Shown here one piece after another: positions 27,997 through 36,917 of a stretch of DNA of 64,000 nucleotides; position 1 is the first letter of the stretch; the number at the start of each line of letters is the position of its first letter. Origin of the DNA: Shewanella yunxiaonensis (lineage in GTDB: Bacteria; Pseudomonadota; Gammaproteobacteria; Enterobacterales; Shewanellaceae); the NCBI RefSeq assembly GCF_018223345.1, contig NZ_CP073587.1:593001-657000 (forward strand), written 5' to 3'. The translations under genes and the position numbers were made by a program. The notes beneath the pieces are model-generated. The model was given only the letters and a program-made list of their open reading frames with translations, was not told where the DNA came from and made no database searches.

Positions 27997-28376
27997 CCCA
28001 TTTTAATTGCGGCCCGTGAATAGGCATCCACACCTGACTCTGCCAATGCAAAGCACTGGTTGCCGCCAAATAGCCCCATCACATCCCCGGCAGGCGTTGC
28101 CAGCAGCACTACGTCACCCCTCCGCAATTGCAGCGCCGGTACCGAGTTTCCTAACTTGGCGTTAAACACGCTTTGAAGGTCGTTAAAACCCTGTTCACGC
28201 AGGCGTTTAAAGGCGGTTAACTGGCTGTCATAGTTACCGCGAAACTCGGCGGCGATGTCGCCAAAGTCAGACTCTTTTGCCAACAGCCAATCAGCCACGA
28301 ACAGGCAACAGTCGTGGGTGCCCCATTTAAATGGCTTGCCACGGTTTTGGGTAATGTACTCTGCGAACGTCATCAT
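27984..28376 (-). CDS. Tail assembly protein, NlpC/P60-like (DUF6950 type)
   Basis: A 130-residue protein with the motif FKWGTHDCCLFVADWL near residue 18, like the Cys-containing helix of NlpC/P60 tail proteins (lambda K position). RRGDVVLLATPAG follows in the middle. It may cleave peptidoglycan or only be structural. It overlaps the J-like gene by 13 bp and the preceding gene by 4 bp. Confidence 0.65.
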   Translation of the reverse strand: MMTFAEYITQNRGKPFKWGTHDCCLFVADWLLAKESDFGDIAAEFRGNYDSQLTAFKRLREQGFNDLQSVFNAKLGNSVPALQLRRGDVVLLATPAGDVMGLFGGNQCFALAESGVDAYSRAAIKMGWHV

Positions 28377-28999
28377 TTTAATGCCGTCCTGGTACTGGTA
28401 CCGCCGGCGCCACTACCGCTGGCGCTGCTGTTAACGGACGAAGTCCCGCCTGGAATACCCCACTGCAATTCGTGGTCAACCGCCTGAGGGACGAACTCAA
28501 AGAACTTATCACCTGGATATTTCGCCTGCTGGTCAGCATCGGTGTAACGGCCATTACGGGCGTTCTTCCAATCGATAGCGCGGGAGTTCACGTTCAAGCT
28601 GATTGTTGACGTGTCGCCGTCGGTTAGCTTGGCCACGTCCATACGCCCGGCAAAGATGACATCCCCAGCAATCGGCAGTTGGGTATCGTTATCCAGAATG
28701 ACCACGGATATGCGCGCTGGACGGTTTTGGTAATACTCGGTGAGCATGGTAGACAGCAGCTCTGACGGAATACCGGAAAGCCCTAGCGTTAATTTGTCTG
28801 GGGCAACCTTGCCGTTCTCTTTCACCGAGCCGATTTTTCCCAGCACCCCAATGCCGCGATAATTGATGCCTTCATATACCAAGTCACCGACACCGGAATG
28901 CACATAGATGGGACCCGAAGCAAAATCGAGATAGACCAACAGCACTGCCGTGATGTGCTGTTGTCTGAGGGTTTCAATGGCATTGAGAAAATCACTCAT
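28373..28999 (-). CDS. Distal tail / hub protein (siphovirus type)
   Basis: A 208-residue protein. It has the pattern LVYLDFASGPIYVHSGVGDLVYEG, then GIGVLGKIGSVKENGK, KLTLGLSGIPSELL and FAGRMDVAKLTDGDT, seen in small hub proteins upstream of the NlpC-like gene in transposable siphophages. The C-terminal tail is rich in Ser, Gly and Thr. It overlaps both neighbours by 4 bp. The exact family name is uncertain. Confidence 0.6.
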   Translation of the reverse strand: MSDFLNAIETLRQQHITAVLLVYLDFASGPIYVHSGVGDLVYEGINYRGIGVLGKIGSVKENGKVAPDKLTLGLSGIPSELLSTMLTEYYQNRPARISVVILDNDTQLPIAGDVIFAGRMDVAKLTDGDTSTISLNVNSRAIDWKNARNGRYTDADQQAKYPGDKFFEFVPQAVDHELQWGIPGGTSSVNSSASGSGAGGTSTRTALK

Positions 29000-29607
29000 C
29001 CGTCGATCGCCTCTTCAAATTCAATCGTGAAGTCAGACAACACGCGGGAGTTGGTAGAGCGGCGCGGCAGCTGCTTATCATCAACCAGGCGCATAATAGC
29101 CTTCGCCTGAGTGACAGTAATCGCTGCGCCATCCGCAGGAGATTCACGTAATGCTGCGCGAAACTGCAAGGTGCATTTACCCGCGCTGTCGGTAACTGCA
29201 TCAGCAATCATGATGTGCAGCTGGTTGCCGCACTGGAAATAATCACCGGCATTTAACCAGGTCACTGAAGGAGTACAGTTGCGAATGTTCAGGGTGTTCC
29301 CTGTTTGACCGTTACCATCGACAACCGGCGTACCACCGCCATTGCCCATTGGTGATGCAAATGCATGGTCCCACATCTGGATGCGGCCAGCGGTGCCGTC
29401 TAATGCGGTTAAGGTACCCAGCAGAGACTGGGCTTTAGCGCGAGTTAATGTGGCGAACGACAGTTTGGCTGACCAGTATGCACCTGGTAGCGTTAAGTCC
29501 TGACCACCCGCATTGTTATACGGATTGCGGAAAGTTTTAGTGCGGGTGACCAGCTGCCACACGCACTCTTTTGGATAGACCCCAGATGGAAACGTCAGCA
29601 CTGCCAC
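28996..29607 (-). CDS. Tail protein of the distal tail module
   Basis: A 203-residue protein, beta-rich, with TFPSGVYPKECVWQLV at the start and IQMWDHAFASPMGN in the middle. It probably attaches between tape measure and hub. The frame is open to a TTG at 29652, but that part overlaps a terminator; the GTG at 29607 has GGAG upstream and is preferred. A cargo gene has been placed between it and the tape measure gene. I do not recognise the precise family. Confidence 0.6.
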   Translation of the reverse strand: MAVLTFPSGVYPKECVWQLVTRTKTFRNPYNNAGGQDLTLPGAYWSAKLSFATLTRAKAQSLLGTLTALDGTAGRIQMWDHAFASPMGNGGGTPVVDGNGQTGNTLNIRNCTPSVTWLNAGDYFQCGNQLHIMIADAVTDSAGKCTLQFRAALRESPADGAAITVTQAKAIMRLVDDKQLPRRSTNSRVLSDFTIEFEEAIDG

Positions 29608-29626
29608 TGCTGCAAACTCCGCCAAT

Positions 29627-29659
29627 AAAAAAACCGTGATCCATTGTCGCAATCACGGT
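29627..29659 (-). terminator. Terminator of moron A
   Basis: ACCGTGAT (29633-29640) pairs with ATCACGGT (29652-29659); on the minus strand seven Ts follow. It comes just after the shared moron-end motif and 20 nt before the next gene start. Confidence 0.85.
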
Positions 29660-29670
29660 CATTGGGAGAA

Positions 29671-29690
29671 TTTGAAAGGCTTCTGGGTTA
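29671..29690 (-). repeat. Shared moron-end motif, copy A
   Basis: The plus strand reads TTTGAAAGGCTTCTGGGTTA, 18 of 20 identical to the copies at 38111-38130 and 47663-47682. On the coding strand its first three bases are the TAA stop of the moron gene. Confidence 0.85.
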
Positions 29691-30050
29691 GAAGTGATAA
29701 CCACCGTTAATTCTTGTATCTAATATCGGCACTATAAAATTACCATCTTCCCAAATTATTTGCCCTTGATTATGCGGTTCGAATCTACCCCATCCTCTAG
29801 GGTTAGTTCTTTTATTAAGAGATGCATCATCTATGATGTCATTATTAAATAAGTCATCAAGCGCCGCAAAAAATAAGTTTGAATGCTCCTTGTTTTCATA
29901 CTCCCCACCCAATCTTAAATATAGTTTCATGGGACTTAAACCTTGATGCTCCAATTCGTATTTATCTGTTACACCAGCATTTGATAATTCTGCGACCCTT
30001 TCTCTATACATCTTTGTTATTTCATCAAGAACTTTCTGTGTTTCAAACAT
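29688..30050 (-). CDS. Moron A: protein of unknown function
   Basis: A 120-residue soluble protein, no signal or membrane segment; it contains LELHQGLSPMKL-like and NPRGWGRFEPHNQGQIIW stretches that I cannot assign (the first reads ELEHQGLSPMKLYLRLGG). It is more AT-rich than the tail genes on both sides. AAAGGATG precedes the ATG. It has its own terminator and sits between tape measure and distal tail genes, where no structural gene is expected, so it is probably a lysogen-expressed cargo gene. Confidence 0.65.
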   Translation of the reverse strand: MFETQKVLDEITKMYRERVAELSNAGVTDKYELEHQGLSPMKLYLRLGGEYENKEHSNLFFAALDDLFNNDIIDDASLNKRTNPRGWGRFEPHNQGQIIWEDGNFIVPILDTRINGGYHF

Positions 30051-30104
30051 TTAATCATCCTTTGATTAATGAGTTTAAAAACATCTTACAAATGCAATCA
30101 TTAT

Positions 30105-33026
30105 TTATCTAGTAGCCGTCCATGCTTCTCCGCGCATATTCATGTTTTCAACTACTGCAGCGGTTGTGAATTTAACAATTTGCGGAAGCAAATCTTGCAC
30201 TTCGCTAACCTGCGATTCTTTCTGTACTACAATCGTTGGTGAAACGGTCAGATTTAACTGATTAGCTCCTGCATTTCCGCCTTTGGCATAGTCCACCATA
30301 TATTCAAAATTATCGCGTTGTTTTGGGTTAAGCACCATTTCACCCTGGCGTAGCAAGTATGTACCTTCATCACGGTTAAGTGGTAGACCATCGTGGGCAA
30401 TACCAACGATTGAAAGCGTTTCTGCCAGCGCTGCCGTCGCTCCCATCCCTGCCATCGCTGGAATTGAGTTGCCACCGAATGATGCCAAAGATGCCATAGC
30501 CGCTGCTGGAGCATAGGCTGCTGCAATACCTGTCCCTGTCTCAACAGCAATCGCCTGGTTCGTCTGAGCACCTGAAGATGCAAACATCTTATCCATTGCA
30601 AACATCACCGCTTTTCTAGCTGCCCATTCGACCATCATTTGCACGATTGACTTGGCAACACCTCTAACAGTTTCTTGCACTCCATCACCAAAGTTTTTGG
30701 CTTCAAACAGAGCATCCGCAGTGGCAGCGCCTATGCCACTTGTCATTCGGTCAACTGAGTCTTGCCACATCTGGTTCCAGTTGAACGATATACTGCTATT
30801 AATATCTGTCATGGCAGTAGCATGGCGTTGCTGTTCAGCCTCTATAAGCGCATTTATTTCAGCACGTTTTGCAACTTCATCCTCTGGCGTATTTGCCAAC
30901 TGCGAATTGAGAGTATCTAAGTTATTAGTGTGAGTCTGATTCTCAGCATAAGCCGGATCTAATTGATTGCGCAGCTGACTATAAGGGGTACTCGCTTCAT
31001 ACTGATTTTTTAAGTTAGCCAGCAAGCGGGTGCGTTCCGCCAATGGGACGTTGGCTTTTTCAAAATAGTCTTTGAGCAGCTTTTCTTGATCAGCGTACTG
31101 CTTGGCAGCAACGGTTACCGGGTCGATATTTCCAAGTAACTTTTGCAGAACTGCGGCACGTTCATCTTCAGCCTGCTTGTTCTTTTTAGTTTGCTCTTCC
31201 GCTGCCTTTTGAGCATCTAAGTCAGCGGCAGCCTTAATCAGCTTTTCTTTCATTGGCTGATCTAATTTTTGCAGCGACCCTGCCTCAATTTCATAGAATA
31301 ACTTTGCCGATTCTGAGGCAGAACCATATAACGTGACTTGCTTTTGCAAGTTCGACAGCATCGATTCAGCCTGCTTGGTTAACGCTGGATCTGTTTTTGG
31401 GGCATCATTGCCACCACCTTGCCACTGAATATTGTTGAACGTATTGCCCTGGATCTTCGCCATGATTTGCTGCATGGTTTTGCTGATGGCATCGCGTTCG
31501 TTTTCCAGCTGTTGCCGCTGCTGCTTTAGGCTATCAATTTGCGACTGGACATCAGCGTACTGGCCTTGACCATACTGGCGGTTGCTTTCGAGTTTTTGGA
31601 TCTTCTGGTCTATATCATTAATGCCTGATAACTGCAGTTGATACTGACTTTGCAAAGCCCGAATCTTACTGTCCAGCTGCGTGCGGGTTAGGTCATTGAT
31701 ATTTCCCAGTAACGATTTAACCCTGTCATCGATAATGCCAACGTTATCTGCTGCATTGTTGGCACCACTACTGAATGCTACCCAACCTGTAGCCGCCATT
31801 AAGATCAACCCAGGCCAACCACCGAGTAACGAAGTAACCCCGGTGTATGCACGCGAAGCGATAGATGCTTCTGCTGTGGCCGCTGCCACTGCAGCTCTAG
31901 CTTTGGCTAAGCGTTCTTCAGCCACGACGGCTTGGCCTGCGGTATAAACGGAAGCCCGGAGCGCGGTTGCTCGTGCGAGTTCAGCTTCAGCCTCTTTAAC
32001 AGCAGCGGCTCTGGTGCGTTCACTCGCTACAGCGTTATTGATCAGGCTGATCGTATGAGCCCCAACAGCGACAGTGCCACGGGCCATTGCTACGGCCATA
32101 ACTGTTTCAACTGCTGTCGATACAGTACCAACATTATCCGCAAAGGTTTGCATGACTATCGCGCTGGTTTTGAGTATTGGCGCGAGTGAGTCATTGATAG
32201 GCTGTTCGTAGGCCACTACCATCTGCTGATAAGCATTCTTGTTATCGCGGTACATGGCTGATAAGTTGTCGCCGGTTTTCGCGGCGGCACCTTGATATTC
32301 ATTCAGCGCTTTAATGAGGTAGTCCCGGAACATGGCGCTGGTCATCTGTCCGGCAAGTACCATCTTACGGATGCCACCAGCACCCACGCCAGCCGCTTTG
32401 TCCATCTTATTCATCAATCCAGGCAATGGCTCCATTACCTGGTTAAAGTCTTCTGCTTTAATGACTGGGCTAGCTAGCGCCTGCGATAAGCCGTACATTG
32501 CCTGACCAAGCTGCTCAGAGCTGGCACCTAACGCACTTTGTACGTTACTCATCCCTTCAAGAATAGATCTGGCCTGACGCTGGTTAACCAATCCGGCATC
32601 CTGCAAGTTCAGCAGACCGGCATAACTGTCGCCAAGTGCCGTTATTTCTTTATGGTGCTGTTTGGACAGTTGGATCAAGTATGCCTGGTTATCGGCATAC
32701 GCAGCTTCGGTACCGGACAATTGTTGCAGACGGGTACGCAGATCCTGAAATGCCATCAACTCCTGACTGGCAGAACTGGCAAGTGTTGCCACGCCCATCG
32801 CCGCGAAAACACCGCTGACAGATTTGGCGATAGTGGAAAGTTTTAACGCAGTTTGTTGGCCTTGCTGTTCGAGGGTCTGCAACCCTCTGGCCGCATTACG
32901 ACTGGCACCCTGTGAAGTGTTAAGTTCTCCAGATAGCTGACCAATCTCTTTTTTAGCACTATCAACGACCGTAATAAATTGACGGCCATCCGCAGTGAGT
33001 TTGACAGAGAGTTTAAGATCATTCAT
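30105..33026 (-). CDS. Tape measure protein
   Basis: A 973-residue protein; at roughly 3 residues per nanometre-scale turn this sets tail length. Residues about 70-260 match the tape-measure domain (FQDLRTRLQQLSGTEAAY, then FNQVMEPLPGLMNKMDKAAGVG). Long helical stretches and hydrophobic segments (about 395-420 and near 860-890) follow. Its start overlaps the preceding stop (TGATG), coupling it to the tail chaperone gene. Mu's myovirus sheath genes are absent, consistent with a flexible tail. Confidence 0.88.
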   Translation of the reverse strand: MNDLKLSVKLTADGRQFITVVDSAKKEIGQLSGELNTSQGASRNAARGLQTLEQQGQQTALKLSTIAKSVSGVFAAMGVATLASSASQELMAFQDLRTRLQQLSGTEAAYADNQAYLIQLSKQHHKEITALGDSYAGLLNLQDAGLVNQRQARSILEGMSNVQSALGASSEQLGQAMYGLSQALASPVIKAEDFNQVMEPLPGLMNKMDKAAGVGAGGIRKMVLAGQMTSAMFRDYLIKALNEYQGAAAKTGDNLSAMYRDNKNAYQQMVVAYEQPINDSLAPILKTSAIVMQTFADNVGTVSTAVETVMAVAMARGTVAVGAHTISLINNAVASERTRAAAVKEAEAELARATALRASVYTAGQAVVAEERLAKARAAVAAATAEASIASRAYTGVTSLLGGWPGLILMAATGWVAFSSGANNAADNVGIIDDRVKSLLGNINDLTRTQLDSKIRALQSQYQLQLSGINDIDQKIQKLESNRQYGQGQYADVQSQIDSLKQQRQQLENERDAISKTMQQIMAKIQGNTFNNIQWQGGGNDAPKTDPALTKQAESMLSNLQKQVTLYGSASESAKLFYEIEAGSLQKLDQPMKEKLIKAAADLDAQKAAEEQTKKNKQAEDERAAVLQKLLGNIDPVTVAAKQYADQEKLLKDYFEKANVPLAERTRLLANLKNQYEASTPYSQLRNQLDPAYAENQTHTNNLDTLNSQLANTPEDEVAKRAEINALIEAEQQRHATAMTDINSSISFNWNQMWQDSVDRMTSGIGAATADALFEAKNFGDGVQETVRGVAKSIVQMMVEWAARKAVMFAMDKMFASSGAQTNQAIAVETGTGIAAAYAPAAAMASLASFGGNSIPAMAGMGATAALAETLSIVGIAHDGLPLNRDEGTYLLRQGEMVLNPKQRDNFEYMVDYAKGGNAGANQLNLTVSPTIVVQKESQVSEVQDLLPQIVKFTTAAVVENMNMRGEAWTATR

Positions 33027-33361
33027 CAGCGTTTTAACCTGTCGTTAAATAGGGATTTAACCGTGTTTGCAATCAGTCTCAGGCGGCGATAATCCTCTGC
33101 AATAAACTGGCGTTCTGCCATCTCTGCATCTGCCTTTACTGCTGAGATGTCTAATCCTTCACAGATTGGACCTTGCCAGCGCAACATATCCTGCACTTGT
33201 AGCCACCACTCTATTGCCGCCTTATGTTCATCCCAGAACACGATGGGCGGCTCAGGCTCTTCTTCCTCTTGGCCCACGATCCCGAAGCCAGCAATCTCGG
33301 CATCCAGTTCCCGCTGTTCAGATTCGCTGAGTTCTGGTGCACGGGAGTACAGTTCCCGCAC
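33026..33361 (-). CDS. Tail assembly chaperone extension (lambda T-like), read by -1 frameshift
   Basis: A 111-codon frame that begins at a GTG with no clear ribosome-binding site. It is in the -1 frame relative to the preceding gene, and is open across that gene's stop codon. A slippery A-AAA-AAC just before the stop would fuse it to the first chaperone (…ARKN then LTEGVRELY…). The protein is acidic (EEEEPEPP) and helical. Position directly before the tape measure matches lambda gpT/gpGT. Confidence 0.75.
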   Translation of the reverse strand: MRELYSRAPELSESEQRELDAEIAGFGIVGQEEEEPEPPIVFWDEHKAAIEWWLQVQDMLRWQGPICEGLDISAVKADAEMAERQFIAEDYRRLRLIANTVKSLFNDRLKR

Positions 33362-33369
33362 ACCTTCCG

Positions 33370-33702
33370 TTAGTTTTTTCTCGCGGCCTCACCACTCGCC
33401 GCTTGGCGATAGGCGCGTAATGCTGCATTGGCAAACGGAGGCCAGTTGTATAAGGCTTCGCGATTGTCTGGTGTATCAGTCATATCAGTACCATCTGCAC
33501 AACCAATACCTGACCATCCCTTAATCGCTTCATCAAAGAAGTCTTTAGGGCTTTTATTAAGCAGCTCAATATATTGGTCATCCGGCAACAACTCTAAATC
33601 AAAGCTGATTTTGTGCTGCTCAACGTCGCCGTTATTCGCTGCAACAAACAGCGTGGCAGGCCAGTTTTTAACGGTTCGTTTCGTGGTAAATACAAAGCTC
33701 AT
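33370..33702 (-). CDS. Tail assembly chaperone (lambda G-like)
   Basis: A 110-residue protein between the tail tube and the frameshifted extension. It begins MSFVFTTKRTVKNWPATLF and has SPKDFFDEAIKGWSGIG near the middle. By position and size it is the short product of the tail chaperone pair, which coats the tape measure protein during assembly. Its stop (33370-33372) directly follows the slippery heptamer. Confidence 0.75.
   Translation of the reverse strand: MSFVFTTKRTVKNWPATLFVAANNGDVEQHKISFDLELLPDDQYIELLNKSPKDFFDEAIKGWSGIGCADGTDMTDTPDNREALYNWPPFANAALRAYRQAASGEAARKN
33373..33379 (-). promoter_or_regulatory. Programmed -1 ribosomal frameshift site
   Basis: On the coding strand the heptamer A AAA AAC lies in the right register (AGA AAA AAC TAA) with a stop at once after. 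A -1 slip reads CTA ACG GAA GGT GTG and enters the 33026-33361 frame. Confidence 0.8.
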
Positions 33703-33747
33703 GGATCGTTCCCTAACTAAGCGGTACGCCGCAGTGCGGCGTCCTGG

Positions 33748-34656
33748 TTATTTGGTGGTGATGGTGTCGCCGTTGGAGATCACGTTCATGTCGATCTCAT
33801 AGGTCAGCGTGCCATCCTGGTCGCCATAGACTGGACGCTTGAGACTGACGCGGGGGACATCATGCACAAACTGATTCAGCGCAGGTCCATGTGTCAGTGA
33901 TGTTGCAACTTCCGTGGTGTTTTCTGCCAGGGTAAATGGGTCCCAGTCAGCGATGTCCGGTGCTTCCATCACGATTTTCAGCGTCGGTTTATAGTCGGTG
34001 ATTTCCACCTCTTCATGGCCGACATACTCCTGGTGAATGACTGAGTTGGCCTGGTCGTACTCGTAGGAGATCAGTTTGTAGGCAACCCCACCGATGGTGA
34101 ATGCAGAATTCTGCACGCCTACTTTGACTGGCTTCTTCCACTTAGTGAAATCCAGTCCTGTCGGCAAAGCTACGCCTGTAACAGGCGAGAACAAACCAGT
34201 GAAGGTGAACTTAAAACTCGGCAGCTCTTTGGCTTTAATAGAAAAGCTAAATGTACCCCGTGCCCCGGTAAGTTTATGCAGTGCCCCGTGGTAGTAGAAA
34301 TAGAGTGTTAATGATCCTGCGGCATCATCATCAATGGCTGCTACCACATCAGATGCTCCGGGAGTTACTGACCGCAAACAAGCTTGCAGTAACTTGCCGT
34401 ACTCCGGGGCAACGTTAGCAGTACCTGAGCCTGCCACATCTACCGCAAACTCTACGGTGCCATAAATCTCTGTTGCCAACTCGATGGCGTTGCCAAGGGT
34501 GCCATCGTCATAACTCAGGCTGGTGTTATCACCGGCCATTGGGGTGATTTTAACGTCACGCCCCAGCAATGCTGAGGGCGTACCACCGTCAACAGCATCA
34601 ACGCCGTAAGTAGCTTCCAGCGCGAATACCAAAACCTTTTTTCGTGTCTTGCGCAT
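33748..34656 (-). CDS. Major tail tube protein
   Basis: A 302-residue protein starting MRKTRKKVLVFALEATYG, with ITPMAGDNTSLSYDDGTLG and VEFAVDVAGSGTANVAPEYGKLL, patterns of siphovirus tail tube proteins. Residues about 240-300 may form an Ig-like or N0-like end. It lies between a terminator-type protein (Gp37-like) and the tail chaperones, as in B3-like phages. A 45-bp gap separates it from the chaperone gene. Confidence 0.8.
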   Translation of the reverse strand: MRKTRKKVLVFALEATYGVDAVDGGTPSALLGRDVKITPMAGDNTSLSYDDGTLGNAIELATEIYGTVEFAVDVAGSGTANVAPEYGKLLQACLRSVTPGASDVVAAIDDDAAGSLTLYFYYHGALHKLTGARGTFSFSIKAKELPSFKFTFTGLFSPVTGVALPTGLDFTKWKKPVKVGVQNSAFTIGGVAYKLISYEYDQANSVIHQEYVGHEEVEITDYKPTLKIVMEAPDIADWDPFTLAENTTEVATSLTHGPALNQFVHDVPRVSLKRPVYGDQDGTLTYEIDMNVISNGDTITTK

Positions 34657-34660
34657 AGTG

Positions 34661-35071
34661 TTAAACGCCTACGGCGTCCTCCGTATATTGGGTGATAAAT
34701 CTGTCTACCCAGGCGACTATGCCTGGACGTGATGGTTGCAGCTGGCCACCACCAAGATACAGCGGCTCATAGTCATCATCAGGTGTCCAACCATAGAGCA
34801 GGTCGCGGATTTGTTGACGGTCTGCCGTGATGTCTGGCTGCGCATTGTTGCGTGCTGGCACCACCAACAGCACACCGATGGTGCTGGTGATCTCATGCCG
34901 ATATAGCCCGGTACCGTCCACCAGTTGTCCTGGTTGTTCCGCCATCTCGACAACGAACAAGGTTTTACGCGGCACGTTTTTATCGCCCAGATCGCTCAGT
35001 GCCATCAGTCCTTCAACATCGGAGAACTGGGTCTTGAGTCTGGCAATCACCAGCTGTGCTACGGAAATCAT
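34661..35071 (-). CDS. Mu Gp37-like tail completion protein
   Basis: A 136-residue protein starting MISVAQLVIARLKTQF, with IRDLLYGWTPDDDYEPLYLGGG in the second half, as in the Gp37 family of Mu-like phages, thought to cap or terminate the tail. It overlaps the DUF1320 gene by 4 bp and precedes the tail tube by 4 bp. Confidence 0.75.
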   Translation of the reverse strand: MISVAQLVIARLKTQFSDVEGLMALSDLGDKNVPRKTLFVVEMAEQPGQLVDGTGLYRHEITSTIGVLLVVPARNNAQPDITADRQQIRDLLYGWTPDDDYEPLYLGGGQLQPSRPGIVAWVDRFITQYTEDAVGV

Positions 35072-35487
35072 AAGAAGCCACCTGAGTTACCACGGGCCCA
35101 GATACTTCCAGCCGATTGCATCTCGGCAGTGTCGCTGCTTTGTGGGATATCAGTTTCAGGTAAACCGAGTGTCACGGTGCCGGTGCTGAGTTGGGTCAGC
35201 AGCTTGATGGCGTCGTCATGACGCTTGGTTACCTGGTCAGTTGCGCGTTCGTCATAGAGGTAATAACGGGTCAGGTCACAGCAAATTCGGTTAAGCACCC
35301 CTGGCACGGTCGCTAACGGCAATGGGTACTTGGCCGCGATATAACCTTCAATGGTGGCAGCAGCATCTGCCAGCGCACTATCCAGCACAGTGCTGTCAAC
35401 GCTGCCGGTGTTACTTCGGTCGGTAAGGCTGATTAACTCATCCTCACCAAACCGATTCACCATATCTGCCAGGGTTGCATAGTCCAT
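35068..35487 (-). CDS. Head-tail connector, Mu Gp36-like (DUF1320)
   Basis: A 139-residue protein starting MDYATLADMVNRFGEDEL, the typical DUF1320 opening, followed by IEGYIAAKYPLPL and ICCDLTRYYLYDERA. It is a neck or connector protein in Mu-like phages. The ATG overlaps the preceding stop (TAATG). Confidence 0.88.
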   Translation of the reverse strand: MDYATLADMVNRFGEDELISLTDRSNTGSVDSTVLDSALADAAATIEGYIAAKYPLPLATVPGVLNRICCDLTRYYLYDERATDQVTKRHDDAIKLLTQLSTGTVTLGLPETDIPQSSDTAEMQSAGSIWARGNSGGFL

Positions 35488-35945
35488 TATTCAGCTCCGG
35501 TACCTGTGTCGTTGTCGGTTTCAGCCCTGGCATCAGTATCAGCCGGTGCTTGCACAGGAACGGCCAGGATAGCTTCGCTTAATTGGGCTTTGGTCATGGT
35601 GGCAGTGCCGGTGATACCTAAGTCTTTTGCTAAGGCTTTGAGCAAATCTACCTTCATAAACTTCAGCTCAGTCACTTTGCCGTCGGCATCTGCAACACCT
35701 GCGATAACGCCATCAACCATCTTTACATCTGCACCCACGACAACAGCGTCCACGGTCCCTTGCGGGTTATCCGTTTGGCTTGCGACAGCCTCAACTGATA
35801 CAGACAGACGGGGATCTTTTTTGATGTGCGCCATCTGAGCTTCACTGATTTGAGTATCGGTAAACTCGTTATCACCTTTCTTAAAAGACAATCCAGCGCG
35901 GCGATAACCATCATGCGCGATGTTCTTAACAATGATTTTGGACAT
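35487..35945 (-). CDS. Mu-like Gp35 / FluMu N-terminal domain protein
   Basis: A 152-residue protein with an N-terminal AHDGYRRAGLSFKKGDNEFT stretch typical of the FluMu_N domain, a low-complexity middle and a C-terminal SAP-like helix pair (LLKALAKDLGITG...MTKAQLSEAIL). The acidic tail is rich in Asp, Thr and Ala. It lies between the major head protein and the DUF1320 connector. Confidence 0.72.
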   Translation of the reverse strand: MSKIIVKNIAHDGYRRAGLSFKKGDNEFTDTQISEAQMAHIKKDPRLSVSVEAVASQTDNPQGTVDAVVVGADVKMVDGVIAGVADADGKVTELKFMKVDLLKALAKDLGITGTATMTKAQLSEAILAVPVQAPADTDARAETDNDTGTGAE

Positions 35946-36011
35946 AACATTGGTTCTCCTAATCCCTGGGCGCTATCGATGTGCGCCCAGGGTAGTGAGT
36001 TGATTGAAGGG

Positions 36012-36917
36012 TTACAGGAAGTCAGCAACCAGCACGGTCAGCAGACCGCTAAGGGTGTTAGTTTCACCACCACTGATAGTGGCTTTCAGTGCTTCACGGG
36101 CTGCCTGTTCATGGGTACCACGTACCACCAGCAGGTTAGGCTTAATGCCCAGCGGCTTGCCGCCATCAGCTTTGAATGCACGCATGGCACCATAAGCAGC
36201 CCAGATGTTGTCTGCAGTTAAGTCCTTGCGACTGGCATAGGCCATCTGCCACATGCCGTAACCCGCATTAGCACGACAATCCATGCCATAGCGGAATTGC
36301 TTAGCCATGAATACCTGCTCATCGTCCATCTTGGTCATCTGCTGGAACTGCATACTGCGGCGGTTCTGATAGATGAATGGCTTAATGGCGCGGGTGGTAT
36401 CCAGCAGGAACCACATTGGGTTAGAACTGGCGCTGTTGTCGTCGTAGTTAGCGACGCTGACAGCAGCCCCTGTACCATCCGCATTCGGATAGACTGGATG
36501 GTCAGTGTCAAAGAAATACTGACCGTCATAACATTCAGTGCTGATACCGGCATCCAACAATGGGAACACTAGCTCATCCGGGAATACGGTGGCAGCACGC
36601 CCCATTTCCTGCATCAGCGGTTTATAAACACCGATGTTATCGTCTTCGATATCGTCGCGGTCTACGCCAACAGTGCTTTCAAAGGGAATGTTAGTGATGG
36701 TGTAACTTGCAGCGGCCATGTCATTAATGACACGGTCACCTACCCATTGGCGGAGTGCCGGAAACTTGCCTAACCAGCCATAGGTGGTTGACTTGCCGGT
36801 ACCCGGAACTTCAGTGGCAATCTGCAGATACTGACTGGCAGCTAACGTCTGACCGGCCTGAAATTCAGCACGAAAACCAACCATTAACGCTTGCAGCGCG
36901 GCGGGGGTGATAATCAT
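36012..36917 (-). CDS. Major head (capsid) protein, Mu GpT-like
   Basis: A 301-residue capsid protein. It starts MIITPAALQALMVGFRAEFQ and has LGKFPALRQWVGDR, TNIPFESTVGVDRDDIEDD and LLVVRGTHEQAAREAL, all typical of Mu GpT. It forms the icosahedral shell. Its start overlaps the protease/scaffold stop by one base. The reading frame is complete. Confidence 0.93.
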   Translation of the reverse strand: MIITPAALQALMVGFRAEFQAGQTLAASQYLQIATEVPGTGKSTTYGWLGKFPALRQWVGDRVINDMAAASYTITNIPFESTVGVDRDDIEDDNIGVYKPLMQEMGRAATVFPDELVFPLLDAGISTECYDGQYFFDTDHPVYPNADGTGAAVSVANYDDNSASSNPMWFLLDTTRAIKPFIYQNRRSMQFQQMTKMDDEQVFMAKQFRYGMDCRANAGYGMWQMAYASRKDLTADNIWAAYGAMRAFKADGGKPLGIKPNLLVVRGTHEQAAREALKATISGGETNTLSGLLTVLVADFL

